Shown here: positions 19,501-27,197 of the stretch, piece after piece
Position numbering within the stretch: the first letter of the stretch is position 1
Layout of the letters: each line of letters opens with the position of its first letter
Assembly (NCBI GenBank): GCA_011391175.1
Contig: JAABQZ010000002.1
Location: 1 to 55,442 of the forward strand
Direction of reading: 5' to 3'
Source of the DNA: Methylophilaceae bacterium
GTDB lineage: Bacteria > Pseudomonadota > Gammaproteobacteria > Burkholderiales > Methylophilaceae
DNA length: 55,442 nucleotides
Notes under the pieces: generated by a model
Told to the model about the DNA's origin: nothing
Seen by the model: only the letters and a program-made list of their open reading frames with translations
The model's database searches: none
Made by a program: the position numbers and the translations under genes

Positions 19501-19733
19501 AAATACAGCAAGCCTTCAACACCGCTTAACTGCTCTTCAATTGGCGCTGCAACGGTTTTAGATAAAGTATCGGCACTGGCACCTGGATAAGTTGCTGTAA
19601 TCAGGACAGTTGGCGGCGCAATCTGTGGATATTGCGCAATTGGTAACTTCAACGCGGCGGCCAAACCAGCCAGCACAATGATGATGGATAAAACGCTGGC
19701 AAAAATAGGCCTAGTAATAAAAAATTTGGTCAT
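16596..19733 (-). CDS. acrB: RND multidrug efflux pump, AcrB/MexB (HAE1) family
   Basis: A 1045-residue proton-driven inner-membrane transporter. Visible hallmarks are MTKFFITRPIFASVLSIIIV at the start and the paired aspartates of the proton relay in VVDDAIVVLENVERL. The matching lysine is in GLAAKNAILIVEFA, and two large periplasmic loops and about twelve membrane helices follow the family plan. It exports hydrophobic drugs, dyes or solvents through the trimeric assembly. The gene is 32 bp downstream of the adaptor gene and overlaps the channel gene by 4 bp. The specific substrate cannot be read from the sequence. Confidence 0.96.
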   Translation of the reverse strand: MTKFFITRPIFASVLSIIIVLAGLAAALKLPIAQYPQIAPPTVLITATYPGASADTLSKTVAAPIEEQLSGVEGLLYFNSSADSSGTLTITATFEVGTDVNQATFNVSNRVNIALPRLPDEVRRTGLVVQKRSNDILLVVMLTDKKRKYDPLYLSNYGTLNVLDELKRIKGVGDATIFGAQDYSMRIWLRPDRMAQLGVTTTDIAIAIQSQNAQYAAGKIGQEPSPSSQQLVYTVTAKGRLVEPSEFGNIIIRADGPSGVLHLKDVARIELGSQSYNVRTALNGLPGVGIPIFLQTGANALDTAQAIKEKMAELKQRFPEGVDWEVPYDTSDFVKSSIEEVLITLGEAMFLVVLVVFVFLQSWRATLIPLIAVPISLIGTFAGLWMFGFSINTLTLFAMVLSIGIVVDDAIVVLENVERLMSEEKLSPIKAAVKSMEQVSGAVVAIVLVLCAVFVPVAFLGGIAGEMYRQFAVTVAVAVVISGIVALTLTPALCAILLKSVHEESAFFKPFNRGFLKLTNFYAKTVDLTLHHRIIGTLVFGAIIAVVVILLRVVPGSFVPAEDQGYVISAVIMPDGATLGRTTKTTEAVRAEIAKDPAVAFEFAVYGFDLIGGGNKTSAATMFVRLKDWAERETTAEDIVGKLFGIGGQQPDGMAIAFNPPAIRGLGSSGGFEVYVQSRSDSDPMRLSAVVNNFMDALRKESRLTGINSFFRPTVPQLFVEVDEAKAISLGVPVAGIYATLQSTMGSLYVNDFNKSGRTYRVQLQAEAEYRMKAEDLGKVYVRSNAGQMVPLSALSKVSNIVGAEQLERYNGLLSAKILGGGAAGVSSGDAIAMVEKIAAENLPDGYQIAWTGQAYQEKRTGSAAIFAFGFAIIMVFLILAAQFETWALPLAVIMAVPFALAGALLAVFMRGMPNDIYFQIGLITLVGLAAKNAILIVEFASQKMEDGMPIAQAALEAARMRFRPIVMTSMAFVLGIVPLVVATGAGAAARRSMGTGVFGGMILATFVATIFIPLFFTWLSNTHVDRKHHDKGLAPEVDHSKETV

Positions 19734-19765
19734 GTTTACTTATTTTCCCTATTTTCTTGATTTTC

Positions 19766-20959
19766 TTACTTTTTAGTATCGCCAGCAGGCAACATTGGTG
19801 GGGATCCCAGAGCATGCGGTGCTACTGATGCACCAGCGCGCAATTTGATTAAATTATCGACAATCACTTTATCATTCGCATTTAAGCCTTCAGTCACTAT
19901 CCAATCTTCACCTTGCCACTCTGCCACTTTAACTGGACGGGGCGTTGCCACATTTTTCTCATTTGCCACATACACAAACTTACCTTGATCATTGGTTAGC
20001 ACGGCTGTTTGTGGCACTAAAAAAACACCTTCTCTCGTGCCAGTGGTCACGCGTGCACGCACAAACTGTCCTGGCATTAAATTTTTATCTTTGTTTTCAA
20101 AGGTTGCACGCAACTCTTGCGTGCCCAAAGCTGGATTGATTTGACTGGACATGAAATTGAGCTTACCTTTTTGCTCGTACTCTTTACCATTTGGTAGTAT
20201 CAAGCTCACTTCGCTGATATGGCTCGCATCCACATGTCCCCCTAAACTAGCTAACTCGCTGTCTGATAAACTAAAACGCACCCATATCGGCGAAACTTGA
20301 ACAATTGTAGTAAGTAAGCTGGTGTTTGCTTCTACTAACGCACCTTCTGAAAATTGAAAACGCCCTGCAATGCCAGAAACAGGCGCGGTTACTTGTGTAT
20401 AAGAAAGATTGAGTTCAGCTTCTTTAATGTTGGCCTGCGCTTGCATCATGTCGGCCTGAGAAATGCTCACATCCGAAGTCGCATTATCGTACTCACGCTG
20501 ACTCACCGATTGTGTTGCTAATAATTCTTTTAAACGATTAGATTCGCGTGAGGTTTGCGTAATGCGAGCACTTTGAGCAGTCGCTTGCGCTTTGGCTTGG
20601 TTGAGTGCAATTTGAAACGGCACAGGGTCAATTAAAAAAAGTGTCTGCCCTGCTTTTACCGGTTCACCTTCTTCAAACATTTTTTTAAGTATGATGCCGC
20701 CAACACGTGGCCTAACTTCCACCTCTTTTGCACCCTCGGTTTGCGCTACCGCTTCTACACTCATGGGGACTGATGTAGGCGCCACACTAATATAACTCAC
20801 AGGCATCGCGGCAGGTGCTGGTGGCGCGGCATCTTCTTTTTTACCGCATGCAGTCAAAATAACAGCAACAAATACTGATGCAAGTACTGCTGAAAATGTA
20901 CTGTTAGATTTTTCACTATTTAATTTTTTATAGTGACAATGTTGCGGCAAAAAGTGCAT
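19766..20959 (-). CDS. acrA: RND efflux periplasmic adaptor lipoprotein (AcrA/MexA family)
   Basis: A 397-residue membrane-fusion protein that joins pump and outer-membrane channel. The N-terminus has a lipobox, VILTACGKKED. The lipoyl halves (VEVRPRVGGIILKKMFEEGE and the second half QVTAPVSGIAGRFQFSEGAL, quoted in parts) flank a coiled-coil hairpin. The barrel region contains VRFSLSDSELASL. The first ATG gives a rather long pre-signal segment (MHFLPQHCHYKKLNSEK), so the true start could be a little downstream. It is the first gene of the efflux operon and is driven by the promoter/operator at 21.03 kb. Confidence 0.94.
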   Translation of the reverse strand: MHFLPQHCHYKKLNSEKSNSTFSAVLASVFVAVILTACGKKEDAAPPAPAAMPVSYISVAPTSVPMSVEAVAQTEGAKEVEVRPRVGGIILKKMFEEGEPVKAGQTLFLIDPVPFQIALNQAKAQATAQSARITQTSRESNRLKELLATQSVSQREYDNATSDVSISQADMMQAQANIKEAELNLSYTQVTAPVSGIAGRFQFSEGALVEANTSLLTTIVQVSPIWVRFSLSDSELASLGGHVDASHISEVSLILPNGKEYEQKGKLNFMSSQINPALGTQELRATFENKDKNLMPGQFVRARVTTGTREGVFLVPQTAVLTNDQGKFVYVANEKNVATPRPVKVAEWQGEDWIVTEGLNANDKVIVDNLIKLRAGASVAPHALGSPPMLPAGDTKK

Positions 20960-20989
20960 GATGGCGACCCTGTTGAATTAATTTTTATG

Positions 20990-21012
20990 ATGATAAATAG
21001 TTTATTTATCAT
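20990..21012. promoter_or_regulatory. Perfect 10-bp inverted repeat in the efflux operon leader
   Basis: ATGATAAATA and TATTTATCAT are exact reverse complements separated by GTT. The dyad lies between the predicted pump promoter and the adaptor start codon, 31-53 bp upstream of the ATG. It may be a second operator or an mRNA hairpin near the 5' end of the transcript. The arms are all AT apart from one G:C pair each, which favours a protein-binding site over a stable hairpin. Confidence 0.5.
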
Positions 21013-21026
21013 AGTAATTGAGGTAT

Positions 21027-21054
21027 ATTATATACAAACAAGAATGTATGTAAA
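21027..21054 (-). promoter_or_regulatory. Efflux operon promoter with embedded AcrR/TtgR-like operator
   Basis: On the minus strand, TTTACA (21049-21054) and TATAAT (21027-21032) are 16 bp apart. The spacer is almost entirely filled by the dyad TACAAACAAGAATGTATGTA (21033-21052). Its outer half-sites match in seven of eight positions and resemble the TACATACATT...AATGTATGTA operator known for AcrR-type repressors. The divergent TetR-type gene starts 120 bp away. Repression by occluding the promoter is the straightforward reading. Confidence 0.7.
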
Positions 21055-21174
21055 CAATTTTTAGCGGTTAGCGGTAAATTTACAATTTAATTCAAAGGTT
21101 ATTAATTAGCTCGTAAAAAACTTATTTTTTAAGTAATTAATATGTTGAGTAACTAATATAAAGTGCAATAAATT

Positions 21175-21795
21175 ATGGTCAGAAAAACGAAAGAAGACGC
21201 TGAGCTCACTAGGCAACGCATTATCAACGCCGCAAGAACGGTATTTTTAACCCGTGGCGTTAGCCGTTCTACGCTTGAACACATTGCCGCCCAAGCAGAA
21301 GTGACGCGTGGGGCGGTTTATTGGCACTTTAAAAATAAAACTGAAATTTTTTATGCTTTACGTGATCGCGCATTTTTACCTTTAATCGACCGCATGTACG
21401 ACACACTCGCCATACAAACTGACGACATAGACCCACTGACCCAAATTGAAAATAGCTTGAGTGACACCATTAATGAGCTCAATGAAAACATTGAAATGCG
21501 TCAGATTTATGAAATCATGATGATTAAATGTGAGTATGTAGATGAGTTTGCCACGGTGTTACAGCAAATTTTAAATAACTGTTCCAATATTACTGAAAAA
21601 ATTCAACTTGCTTACGAACGCGCACATGAGCAAAACCTGCTAACCCCTACCCTCACGCCGCATACACTGGCGCTCGATACGCATTTGTTTTTTAGCGGCT
21701 TGTTACATATGTGGGTAAAAGATGCCGATGGTAGCCGCTTTCGCCATCAAGCTAAACAGTTAATACAATCCCACATCAATTTGCGCAGAAAATAG
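21175..21795 (+). CDS. TetR-family repressor of the efflux operon (AcrR/TtgR type)
   Basis: A 206-residue regulator. The N-terminal helix-turn-helix reads RTVFLTRGVSRSTLEHIAAQ then EVTRGAVYWHFKNKTEIFYAL, the classical TetR signature, and MVRKTKEDAELTRQRII is typical of the AcrR/TtgR/MtrR subgroup that controls RND pumps. The C-terminal ligand-binding domain is helical and of usual length. It is divergent from the pump operon across 215 bp that hold the operator described separately. Local repression, relieved by pump substrates, is the likely mode and is inferred from the subfamily. Confidence 0.93.
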   Translation: MVRKTKEDAELTRQRIINAARTVFLTRGVSRSTLEHIAAQAEVTRGAVYWHFKNKTEIFYALRDRAFLPLIDRMYDTLAIQTDDIDPLTQIENSLSDTINELNENIEMRQIYEIMMIKCEYVDEFATVLQQILNNCSNITEKIQLAYERAHEQNLLTPTLTPHTLALDTHLFFSGLLHMWVKDADGSRFRHQAKQLIQSHINLRRK

Positions 21796-21859
21796 CATAA
21801 ACCTATTGTAAATCAATCACAAAGGCGATATTATCGATAAAACACTTTAGGAGTCGCTA

Positions 21860-22216
21860 GTGAAAGTTCAAACAGGCGAAATTTACGGCAAACAGACATC
21901 CAACAAATTTGTGATGTACAACGTGCTTAAAGTAAGTAAAACTAAAGGCACTAATAAAGCAAATACAGACCAAGAGATTGTCACCCTGCAGAATATTGAC
22001 AACTTGCTCAGCTTATTTGAAACAACCTCACAAAAGCTGTTCAGTTCTGGCTATATCCTGATTAGCCAAACGCCTTATATTGATTTAAACGCAACCACAC
22101 CCAAAAAACGCAAAGCCGCTAAAAAACCAACGCGTTGCCCACTTACCTTAGATTTTTTAGAAGCTCGCGCCGATAGCGAACGTCCAGCGCCAGTACTACA
22201 AGATTTATTTAGTTAG
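21860..22216 (+). CDS. Unrecognised 118-residue protein
   Basis: I do not recognise this protein. It begins at GTG with a good TAGGAG ribosome-binding site 7 nt upstream, which supports it as a real gene. The sequence is soluble and has no signal peptide. A mixed N-terminal half (SNKFVMYNVLKVSKTKGTN, IVTLQNIDNLLSLFE) leads to a lysine-rich stretch, TPKKRKAAKKPTRCP, and an acidic end, LDFLEARADSERPAP. The basic patch could contact nucleic acid, but that is speculation. It follows the TetR gene by 64 bp on the same strand and may be cotranscribed with it. Confidence 0.7.
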   Translation: MKVQTGEIYGKQTSNKFVMYNVLKVSKTKGTNKANTDQEIVTLQNIDNLLSLFETTSQKLFSSGYILISQTPYIDLNATTPKKRKAAKKPTRCPLTLDFLEARADSERPAPVLQDLFS

Positions 22217-22248
22217 TTTTATTTACAAAAACCCACACCTTCAAAACA

Positions 22249-22289
22249 CCTGCCCTGCAGGCCAATACCCATGGGGCTTACAGAGCATA
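22249..22289 (-). repeat. Palindromic repeat, intergenic copy 1
   Basis: An imperfect inverted repeat of about 40 bp. Read on the minus strand it runs ATGCTCTGTAAGCC, then CCATGGGTATTGG, then CCTGCAGGGCA. It matches the fhcB copy in 36 of 42 positions by my alignment. It lies between two convergent genes, so transcripts from both sides could use the hairpin as a stop or stabiliser. A short A/T-rich tail (ATAATTTTTC) follows on the plus strand. Confidence 0.8.
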
Positions 22290-22325
22290 ATTTTTCTCTC
22301 GCACATCGATTAGATGTATTACACA

Positions 22326-22865
22326 CTATTCTTGCATATCCCGCCATTCATCAGTTTGGGGCTCACGTTGTAGATTTATTTTCTTCGGGTAGTCTTGACC
22401 AACTGCTCGGAATACGCTGATTACTTGTGCGAGCGGCACAAAGTAAAGCTTTTTATGGCGCATCTTATCTGAGGTGAGATAGAAACCTTCAATTATCCCA
22501 TCTTCCGTCAAGCCAATGATGAAAACATAGCTATGAATGACCTGATTACAAAGAAACTCAAGGTCATGTTGCTCTTGTGTCACCGAGTCTAGGTCAAATA
22601 ACTCTTCGAAATTGTGCCTGTTAAAATAGTCAACGATTTCGCCTTGTATTGCAGGAAATGACTCTAGGGTTACACTTATCTGCTTAGTTGATATTGAAAG
22701 CTTGAAAGTCGAAATTAGTTTGCGAATAGCATAGAAGCCTATAAAAATCTCTCGTTCGACACGCATAAGTGATTTCTCACTTGTTTCTTCTTCAACACGA
22801 AGTCGCTGGAGCCATGTGGCAGCCCTAAGAAGAGGTGTTTTCCAATAACGCGACACACTAATCAT
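22326..22865 (-). CDS. Unrecognised 179-residue protein
   Basis: I do not recognise the family. The protein starts MISVSRYWKTPLLRAATWLQ and is soluble, with no signal peptide. Its middle is rich in beta-strand-prone residues (ISVTLESFPAIQGEIVDYF), followed by LCNQVIHSYVFIIGL and a charged end. The start lies 10 bp beyond the rimO stop, so it could be read through from rimO. Its ribosome-binding site is weak (AGAGG, too far upstream). Codon and amino-acid texture look unlike the flanking housekeeping genes and it sits among accessory genes, so recent acquisition is possible. Confidence 0.65.
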   Translation of the reverse strand: MISVSRYWKTPLLRAATWLQRLRVEEETSEKSLMRVEREIFIGFYAIRKLISTFKLSISTKQISVTLESFPAIQGEIVDYFNRHNFEELFDLDSVTQEQHDLEFLCNQVIHSYVFIIGLTEDGIIEGFYLTSDKMRHKKLYFVPLAQVISVFRAVGQDYPKKINLQREPQTDEWRDMQE

Positions 22866-22875
22866 AAATAAAATA

Positions 22876-24234
22876 CTAACCTCTCGGTGGCCCGCCCCTC
22901 AAATCATGCCCATCCGCACTATAAATCTCCACTTCCACAAAATCACCAGGCGTTAAGCCTTCAGCATCTTCCATATACACCACGCCATCAATCTCTGGCG
23001 CATCAGCTTTGGTGCGACCAATCGCCTCAATATGGCCTTCAGCATCTTGCACAATTTCATCCACCAACACCGTTTGCATGCTGCCGATTTTATTATGTAA
23101 CTTAGCCGCGCTAATACGCTCTTGCACTGCCATAAAGCGGCTTAGCCGCTCTTGTTTCACTTCTTCTGGCACATGGTCTGGCAACTCATTGGCTTTTGCC
23201 CCATCCACTGCAGAATAAGCAAAGCAGCCTACCCTGTCCAACTGGGCTTCTTCTAAAAAGTCCAATAGCATTTGAAAATCGTCTTCCGTCTCACCCGGGA
23301 AGCCTGCGATAAACGTACTACGCACGGTAATATCTGGGCAGATTTCGCGCCAAGCTTTAATGCGTGTCAAGTTATTCTCGGCGTGTGCTGGGCGTTTCAT
23401 GGCTTTTAAGATTCTAGGACTAGCATGCTGAAATGGCACGTCTAAATACGGCAAAATCAGGCCATCGGCCATTAAAGGAATCACTTCATCCACATGCGGA
23501 TATGGGTATACATAATGCAAGCGTGTCCATACACCAAGCTCAGATAAGCTTTGGCACAATTCAGTCATGCGCGTTTTCACAGGGCGACCGTTCCAAAAAC
23601 CCGGGCGGTATTTCACATCTACGCCATAAGCAGAGGTATCTTGCGAGATAACTAAAATCTCTGAAACACCTGCATTGACAAGATTCTCTGCCTCGTTCAA
23701 AACCTCACCAATTGGGCGACTGACTAAATCGCCGCGCATGCTGGGGATAATGCAAAAGCTGCAACGATGATTACAGCCTTCTGAAATCTTCAAGTACGCA
23801 TAATGGCTGGGCGTTAAGCGGATGCCTTGCGGCGGCACTAAATCGATAAACGGCTCGTGTAATTTGGGTAAATTAGCATGCACATGCGTCATCACTTCTT
23901 CTAGCGCATGTGGCCCAGTGACCGCTAAAACACTAGGATGTGCGGCCTCTACTACGCCTTTTTTGGCACCTAAACAACCAGTGACAATCACTTTGCCATT
24001 TTTGTGAATGGCCTCACCAATTGCATCCAGCGATTCTTGCACTGCAGAATCGATAAAGCCGCAGGTATTTACCACCACCAAATCAGAATCTTCATAACTG
24101 GGTGAGATTTCGTAGCCTTCAGCACGCAGTTGCGTAAGGATGCGCTCAGCATCACTACCCGCTTTGGGGCAGCCCAGCGACACAAAGCCAACTTTAGGGG
24201 CTGTGGATTTTAGAGATTGTGTTGAAGTTTTCAT
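22876..24234 (-). CDS. rimO: Ribosomal protein S12 methylthiotransferase RimO
   Basis: A 452-residue radical-SAM enzyme that methylthiolates an aspartate of ribosomal protein S12. An N-terminal MTTase domain starts [21 protein letters not shown], with the cluster-binding cysteines around it and at NTCGF and TGCLG. The radical-SAM signature is [17 protein letters not shown], and a C-terminal TRAM domain ([13 protein letters not shown]) binds the target. The C-terminal features and the SxGCPKN-like start distinguish it from MiaB. Here the usual N of that motif is A (CPKAGSD), a small departure. Confidence 0.95.
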   Translation of the reverse strand: MKTSTQSLKSTAPKVGFVSLGCPKAGSDAERILTQLRAEGYEISPSYEDSDLVVVNTCGFIDSAVQESLDAIGEAIHKNGKVIVTGCLGAKKGVVEAAHPSVLAVTGPHALEEVMTHVHANLPKLHEPFIDLVPPQGIRLTPSHYAYLKISEGCNHRCSFCIIPSMRGDLVSRPIGEVLNEAENLVNAGVSEILVISQDTSAYGVDVKYRPGFWNGRPVKTRMTELCQSLSELGVWTRLHYVYPYPHVDEVIPLMADGLILPYLDVPFQHASPRILKAMKRPAHAENNLTRIKAWREICPDITVRSTFIAGFPGETEDDFQMLLDFLEEAQLDRVGCFAYSAVDGAKANELPDHVPEEVKQERLSRFMAVQERISAAKLHNKIGSMQTVLVDEIVQDAEGHIEAIGRTKADAPEIDGVVYMEDAEGLTPGDFVEVEIYSADGHDLRGGPPRG

Positions 24235-24265
24235 CTGTAGAACCTACTAATAATTCGTGCTAAAT

Positions 24266-25180
24266 TTAATGTAACCAAACGCCGACCAACCACACTGTCA
24301 TCACACCCAAGCCGATTAGGCAAAGTTGTGAAACGGTGGCGTTAAGCTCGGTGCGTTTGTGTAAACTGGGGATTAAATCGGCGACTGACACATAGAGCAG
24401 GCTAGCGGCGGCAAGCCCTAAAATATAAGGAATTGCACCAGTTGCTTGCTGCAAGAAATAATATGCCAACACAGCGCCCAGCAAGGTAGCTAAACTACTG
24501 CCTAAGTTAAACCATAACGCTTTTTTCTTGCTGTAGCCTGAGTGTAGCAAAATTAAAAAGTCGCCTACTTCTTGCGGGATTTCGTGCGCGATAATTGCCA
24601 GCGCAGTCACAATACCCACTTTTATGTCCACCATAAATGCAGATGCAATCAATACCCCATCCACAAAATTATGGAAGGTATCGCCGATTAAAATCATGGT
24701 AGCGCTTCTGCCGTCATCATGAGCATGAGTATGTGCTTGAGGTTTAGCAGAAATATTGGGCTGCAACTTTAAAACTGGTTTAAATTTAGTGGTGGTGACT
24801 AGACTTGTATTTTCAGCACTTACATTTTCAGAGCCCACATTCTCAGGACAGTGTGCATCATCATGCGGTGCGTGCACTTCGCAATGGTCACCATGACAAT
24901 GGCGCCATATCACCAGCTTTTCTAACGCAAAAAATAGCAATATGCCAATTAACACAGTACCCGTTACGGCTTGTACGCTAGTGGCGTGTTCAATTGCCTC
25001 TGGCAAAATCTCCAAAAATACTGCACCTAACATTGCGCCAATGGCATAGCTGATAAGCACGGGCAAGCCTGCGCGGCTAATATTAAGCGACACCAATGCT
25101 GCGCCTGCTACGCTGAGCACACCGCCCAATAAGCTAAAGAGCGTAATCCACGTGAGTATAGAAAATTCGGGAAGGTTCAT
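24266..25180 (-). CDS. ZIP-family metal transporter
   Basis: A 304-residue inner-membrane transporter with about eight membrane helices. Between helices 3 and 4 there is a long histidine-rich cytoplasmic loop (WRHCHGDHCEVHAPHDDAHC and HTHAHDD). The family's metal-binding helices are clear: HNFVDGVLIASAF and HEIPQEVGDFLILLHSGYS. It would import zinc or a related divalent cation. The loop is likely a metal sensor or chelator. The gene stands between rimO (31 bp) and pgeF (67 bp) on the same strand. No zinc-uptake regulator site was identified. Confidence 0.93.
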   Translation of the reverse strand: MNLPEFSILTWITLFSLLGGVLSVAGAALVSLNISRAGLPVLISYAIGAMLGAVFLEILPEAIEHATSVQAVTGTVLIGILLFFALEKLVIWRHCHGDHCEVHAPHDDAHCPENVGSENVSAENTSLVTTTKFKPVLKLQPNISAKPQAHTHAHDDGRSATMILIGDTFHNFVDGVLIASAFMVDIKVGIVTALAIIAHEIPQEVGDFLILLHSGYSKKKALWFNLGSSLATLLGAVLAYYFLQQATGAIPYILGLAAASLLYVSVADLIPSLHKRTELNATVSQLCLIGLGVMTVWLVGVWLH

Positions 25181-25247
25181 GCCGTGCTAAGTATTTGAAA
25201 GGATGGGCATTATATATCAATTAAGCCTGAATTTAAGTTTGGTCTAG

Positions 25248-26030
25248 TCAAGCTAACCAAATGAGAGTTGCCATACGACCTGTGTCGCCATCGCGGCGAT
25301 ATGAAAAAAAACGTTCTTCATCGCTAAACGTACAAAAATCTTCGTCATATCCACCGCCATAAATATGGGCAACGCCCAAATTGTTTAAGCGCAGCGTAGC
25401 TAGTTGGTAAATATTGGCTAAGAATTTATTACCTTGCAATTTAAAGGCGCTGGCGGCATTTTTATCTTTTCCCACAAATTGCGCACGCACTTCTGCACCT
25501 ACTTCAAACGCCTTCGGGCCAATTGCAGGGCCAAGCCAAGCCATTAAATCAGCAGGCTTTAATTGTGCTGTCCTGCAGAGCTCATGAATACTGGCTTCCA
25601 GCACACCATCACATAGCCCGCGCCAACCCGCATGTACCGCAGCCACCACGCTACCCGCCTTGTCACACAACAGTACAGGTAAACAATCGGCGGTCATGGC
25701 CACACACACCACATTTTTTTGAGTAGTAAAACTCGCATCAGCACTGGGTATACAATTTATATCCACGCAGTTTGTATTAGCGGCATCAACCACCTCAATA
25801 CCATGCACTTGATTTAACCACACTGGTTCGCTAGGTAACAATTGACTCAGCAATTGGCGGTTTTGCGCAACATGCATCGGGTTATCTTTAACATGCGTGC
25901 CAAAATTTAAGCTGTTATAAGGTGCTAGGCTGTAGCCAGCTTTGCGAGTGGTCTGCAAGGCATGCACATTTGCTGGTGCTGGCCATTTTGGAACGATAAA
26001 ATCAGGACTAATCATCCTCTCACTCGTCAC
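25248..26030 (-). CDS. pgeF: Purine nucleoside phosphorylase-like/peptidoglycan editing factor PgeF
   Basis: A 260-residue YfiH/DUF152-family protein with the conserved NFGTHVKDNP, WLNQVHG, TADCLPVLL and AVHAGWRGL motifs that carry the metal-binding Cys/His ligands. Relatives have purine-nucleoside phosphorylase/deaminase activity and affect the amino-acid composition of peptidoglycan in E. coli. The track start is a GTG overlapping the end of rluD. An ATG five codons later (26015), just after the rluD stop codon, is equally plausible because neither has well-spaced binding-site bases. Residues LEASIHELCR come from DNA weakly similar to the repeat family. Confidence 0.93.
   Translation of the reverse strand: MTSERMISPDFIVPKWPAPANVHALQTTRKAGYSLAPYNSLNFGTHVKDNPMHVAQNRQLLSQLLPSEPVWLNQVHGIEVVDAANTNCVDINCIPSADASFTTQKNVVCVAMTADCLPVLLCDKAGSVVAAVHAGWRGLCDGVLEASIHELCRTAQLKPADLMAWLGPAIGPKAFEVGAEVRAQFVGKDKNAASAFKLQGNKFLANIYQLATLRLNNLGVAHIYGGGYDEDFCTFSDEERFFSYRRDGDTGRMATLIWLA
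25569..25601 (-). repeat. Possible degenerate palindromic repeat copy in pgeF
   Basis: Read on the minus strand it matches the repeat consensus in about 24 of 33 positions without gaps, in the same reading frame as the consensus peptide (LEASIHELCR against LQANIHAACR). The segment does not keep both palindrome arms and follows a conserved PgeF helix, so convergence is possible. Confidence 0.25.
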
Positions 26031-27147
26031 CTTCTAAATCACTATCTTGCAAGTCTTCATCTTCAAAGTCTTCGTCGTCGCCATCTAAATCGAAATCGTC
26101 ATCGTCCTCACCTACATATAAGCCATTTTCATCCACTGCAAAATCAAAAGGCTCTTCTTCTATTGGTGCATCTTCATGGCGCATGGCTTCTAGCAAGACT
26201 TTCATGTCATCTGCCAGCTCAATTTGCCATTCCATAAACTCGTTGGTTTTAGGGTGAATTAAACCTAGTTTCACCGCATGTAATGCCTGCCGATTAAATC
26301 CAGTTACCGCATCGCGTAACGTTTGCGTCATCAATTTATGCGGAATAATATTGCCAATGCCATATACAGGGTCGCCTAACATAGGCGCTTTTAAAAACTG
26401 CATGTGCACACGAATTTGATGAGTGCGACCAGTTTCTAACTGGCAACGCAAATAGGTATGCACGCCAAAACGTTCTAGTACTTCATAATGGGTAATGGCG
26501 GGCTTGCCTGTACGCGATATGGCCATTTTAGTACGCGCATGCGAATGCCGACCAATCGGCTGATTAATGGTGCCATTGCGCCACAATTGCCCCCATACAA
26601 TCGCACGATATTCGCGTTTGACCTTGCGCGCTTGCAACTGCCGCACCAAACTCGTTTGCGCTTCTAGCGTCTTTGCCACCACCAGCAAACCACTGGTATC
26701 TTTATCTAGCCGATGCACAATGCCCGCGCGCGGCACATCATTTAGTTGCGGCGCGTGGTGCAATAATGCGTTCAACAATGTACCACTCCAATTGCCAGCC
26801 GCTGGGTGCACCACCAAGCCTGCGGGCTTATTAATCACTAGAATAGTGTCATCCTCAAACACAATATCCAGTGGGATATTTTCTGGCTTAAAGGCATTGT
26901 CTTGGGCGTTTTCTGGCGGGATTATCAGCACCTGCTCGCCACCCCACATCTTGGTTTTGGCAGTTGTCGCCTCACCATCTAAAGTCACCAAACCCGCTTT
27001 AATCCAAGCTTGCAGACGGCTTCGCGAATGCTCAGGCAAAAGCTGCTGCAAGGCCACATCTAGGCGCTGCCCGCCCATAGCCATAGGAATGCTTAGCATA
27101 ATATTTGCTGGGTTTTCGGTGTTGCTTTGCGTTTGTGTTTGGGGCAT
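26020..27147 (-). CDS. rluD: 23S rRNA pseudouridine synthase RluD with acidic tail
   Basis: A 375-residue RluA-family enzyme that forms pseudouridines in helix 69 of 23S rRNA. An S4 RNA-binding domain (QRLDVALQQLLPEHSRSRLQ) is followed by the catalytic segment AGIVHRLDKDTSGLLVVAK with the nucleophilic aspartate. The last 45 or so residues form an unusually acidic tail (GEDDDDFDLDGDDEDFEDED) not needed for the fold. The order rluD-pgeF, with an overlap, is common. It is divergent from bamD, and the promoters of both must lie in the short interval around 27.15-27.20 kb. Confidence 0.94.
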   Translation of the reverse strand: MPQTQTQSNTENPANIMLSIPMAMGGQRLDVALQQLLPEHSRSRLQAWIKAGLVTLDGEATTAKTKMWGGEQVLIIPPENAQDNAFKPENIPLDIVFEDDTILVINKPAGLVVHPAAGNWSGTLLNALLHHAPQLNDVPRAGIVHRLDKDTSGLLVVAKTLEAQTSLVRQLQARKVKREYRAIVWGQLWRNGTINQPIGRHSHARTKMAISRTGKPAITHYEVLERFGVHTYLRCQLETGRTHQIRVHMQFLKAPMLGDPVYGIGNIIPHKLMTQTLRDAVTGFNRQALHAVKLGLIHPKTNEFMEWQIELADDMKVLLEAMRHEDAPIEEEPFDFAVDENGLYVGEDDDDFDLDGDDEDFEDEDLQDSDLEGDE

Positions 27148-27197
27148 CGGTTATAATAGTGCTAATTAATTTTAGGTATTTCGTATTGAAATTGCTA

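Noticed and set aside
27105-27197. Upstream 31 codons of bamD in the ORF track
   Set aside because: They overlap the divergent rluD start and would spoil the lipoprotein signal. The ATG at 27198 fits.
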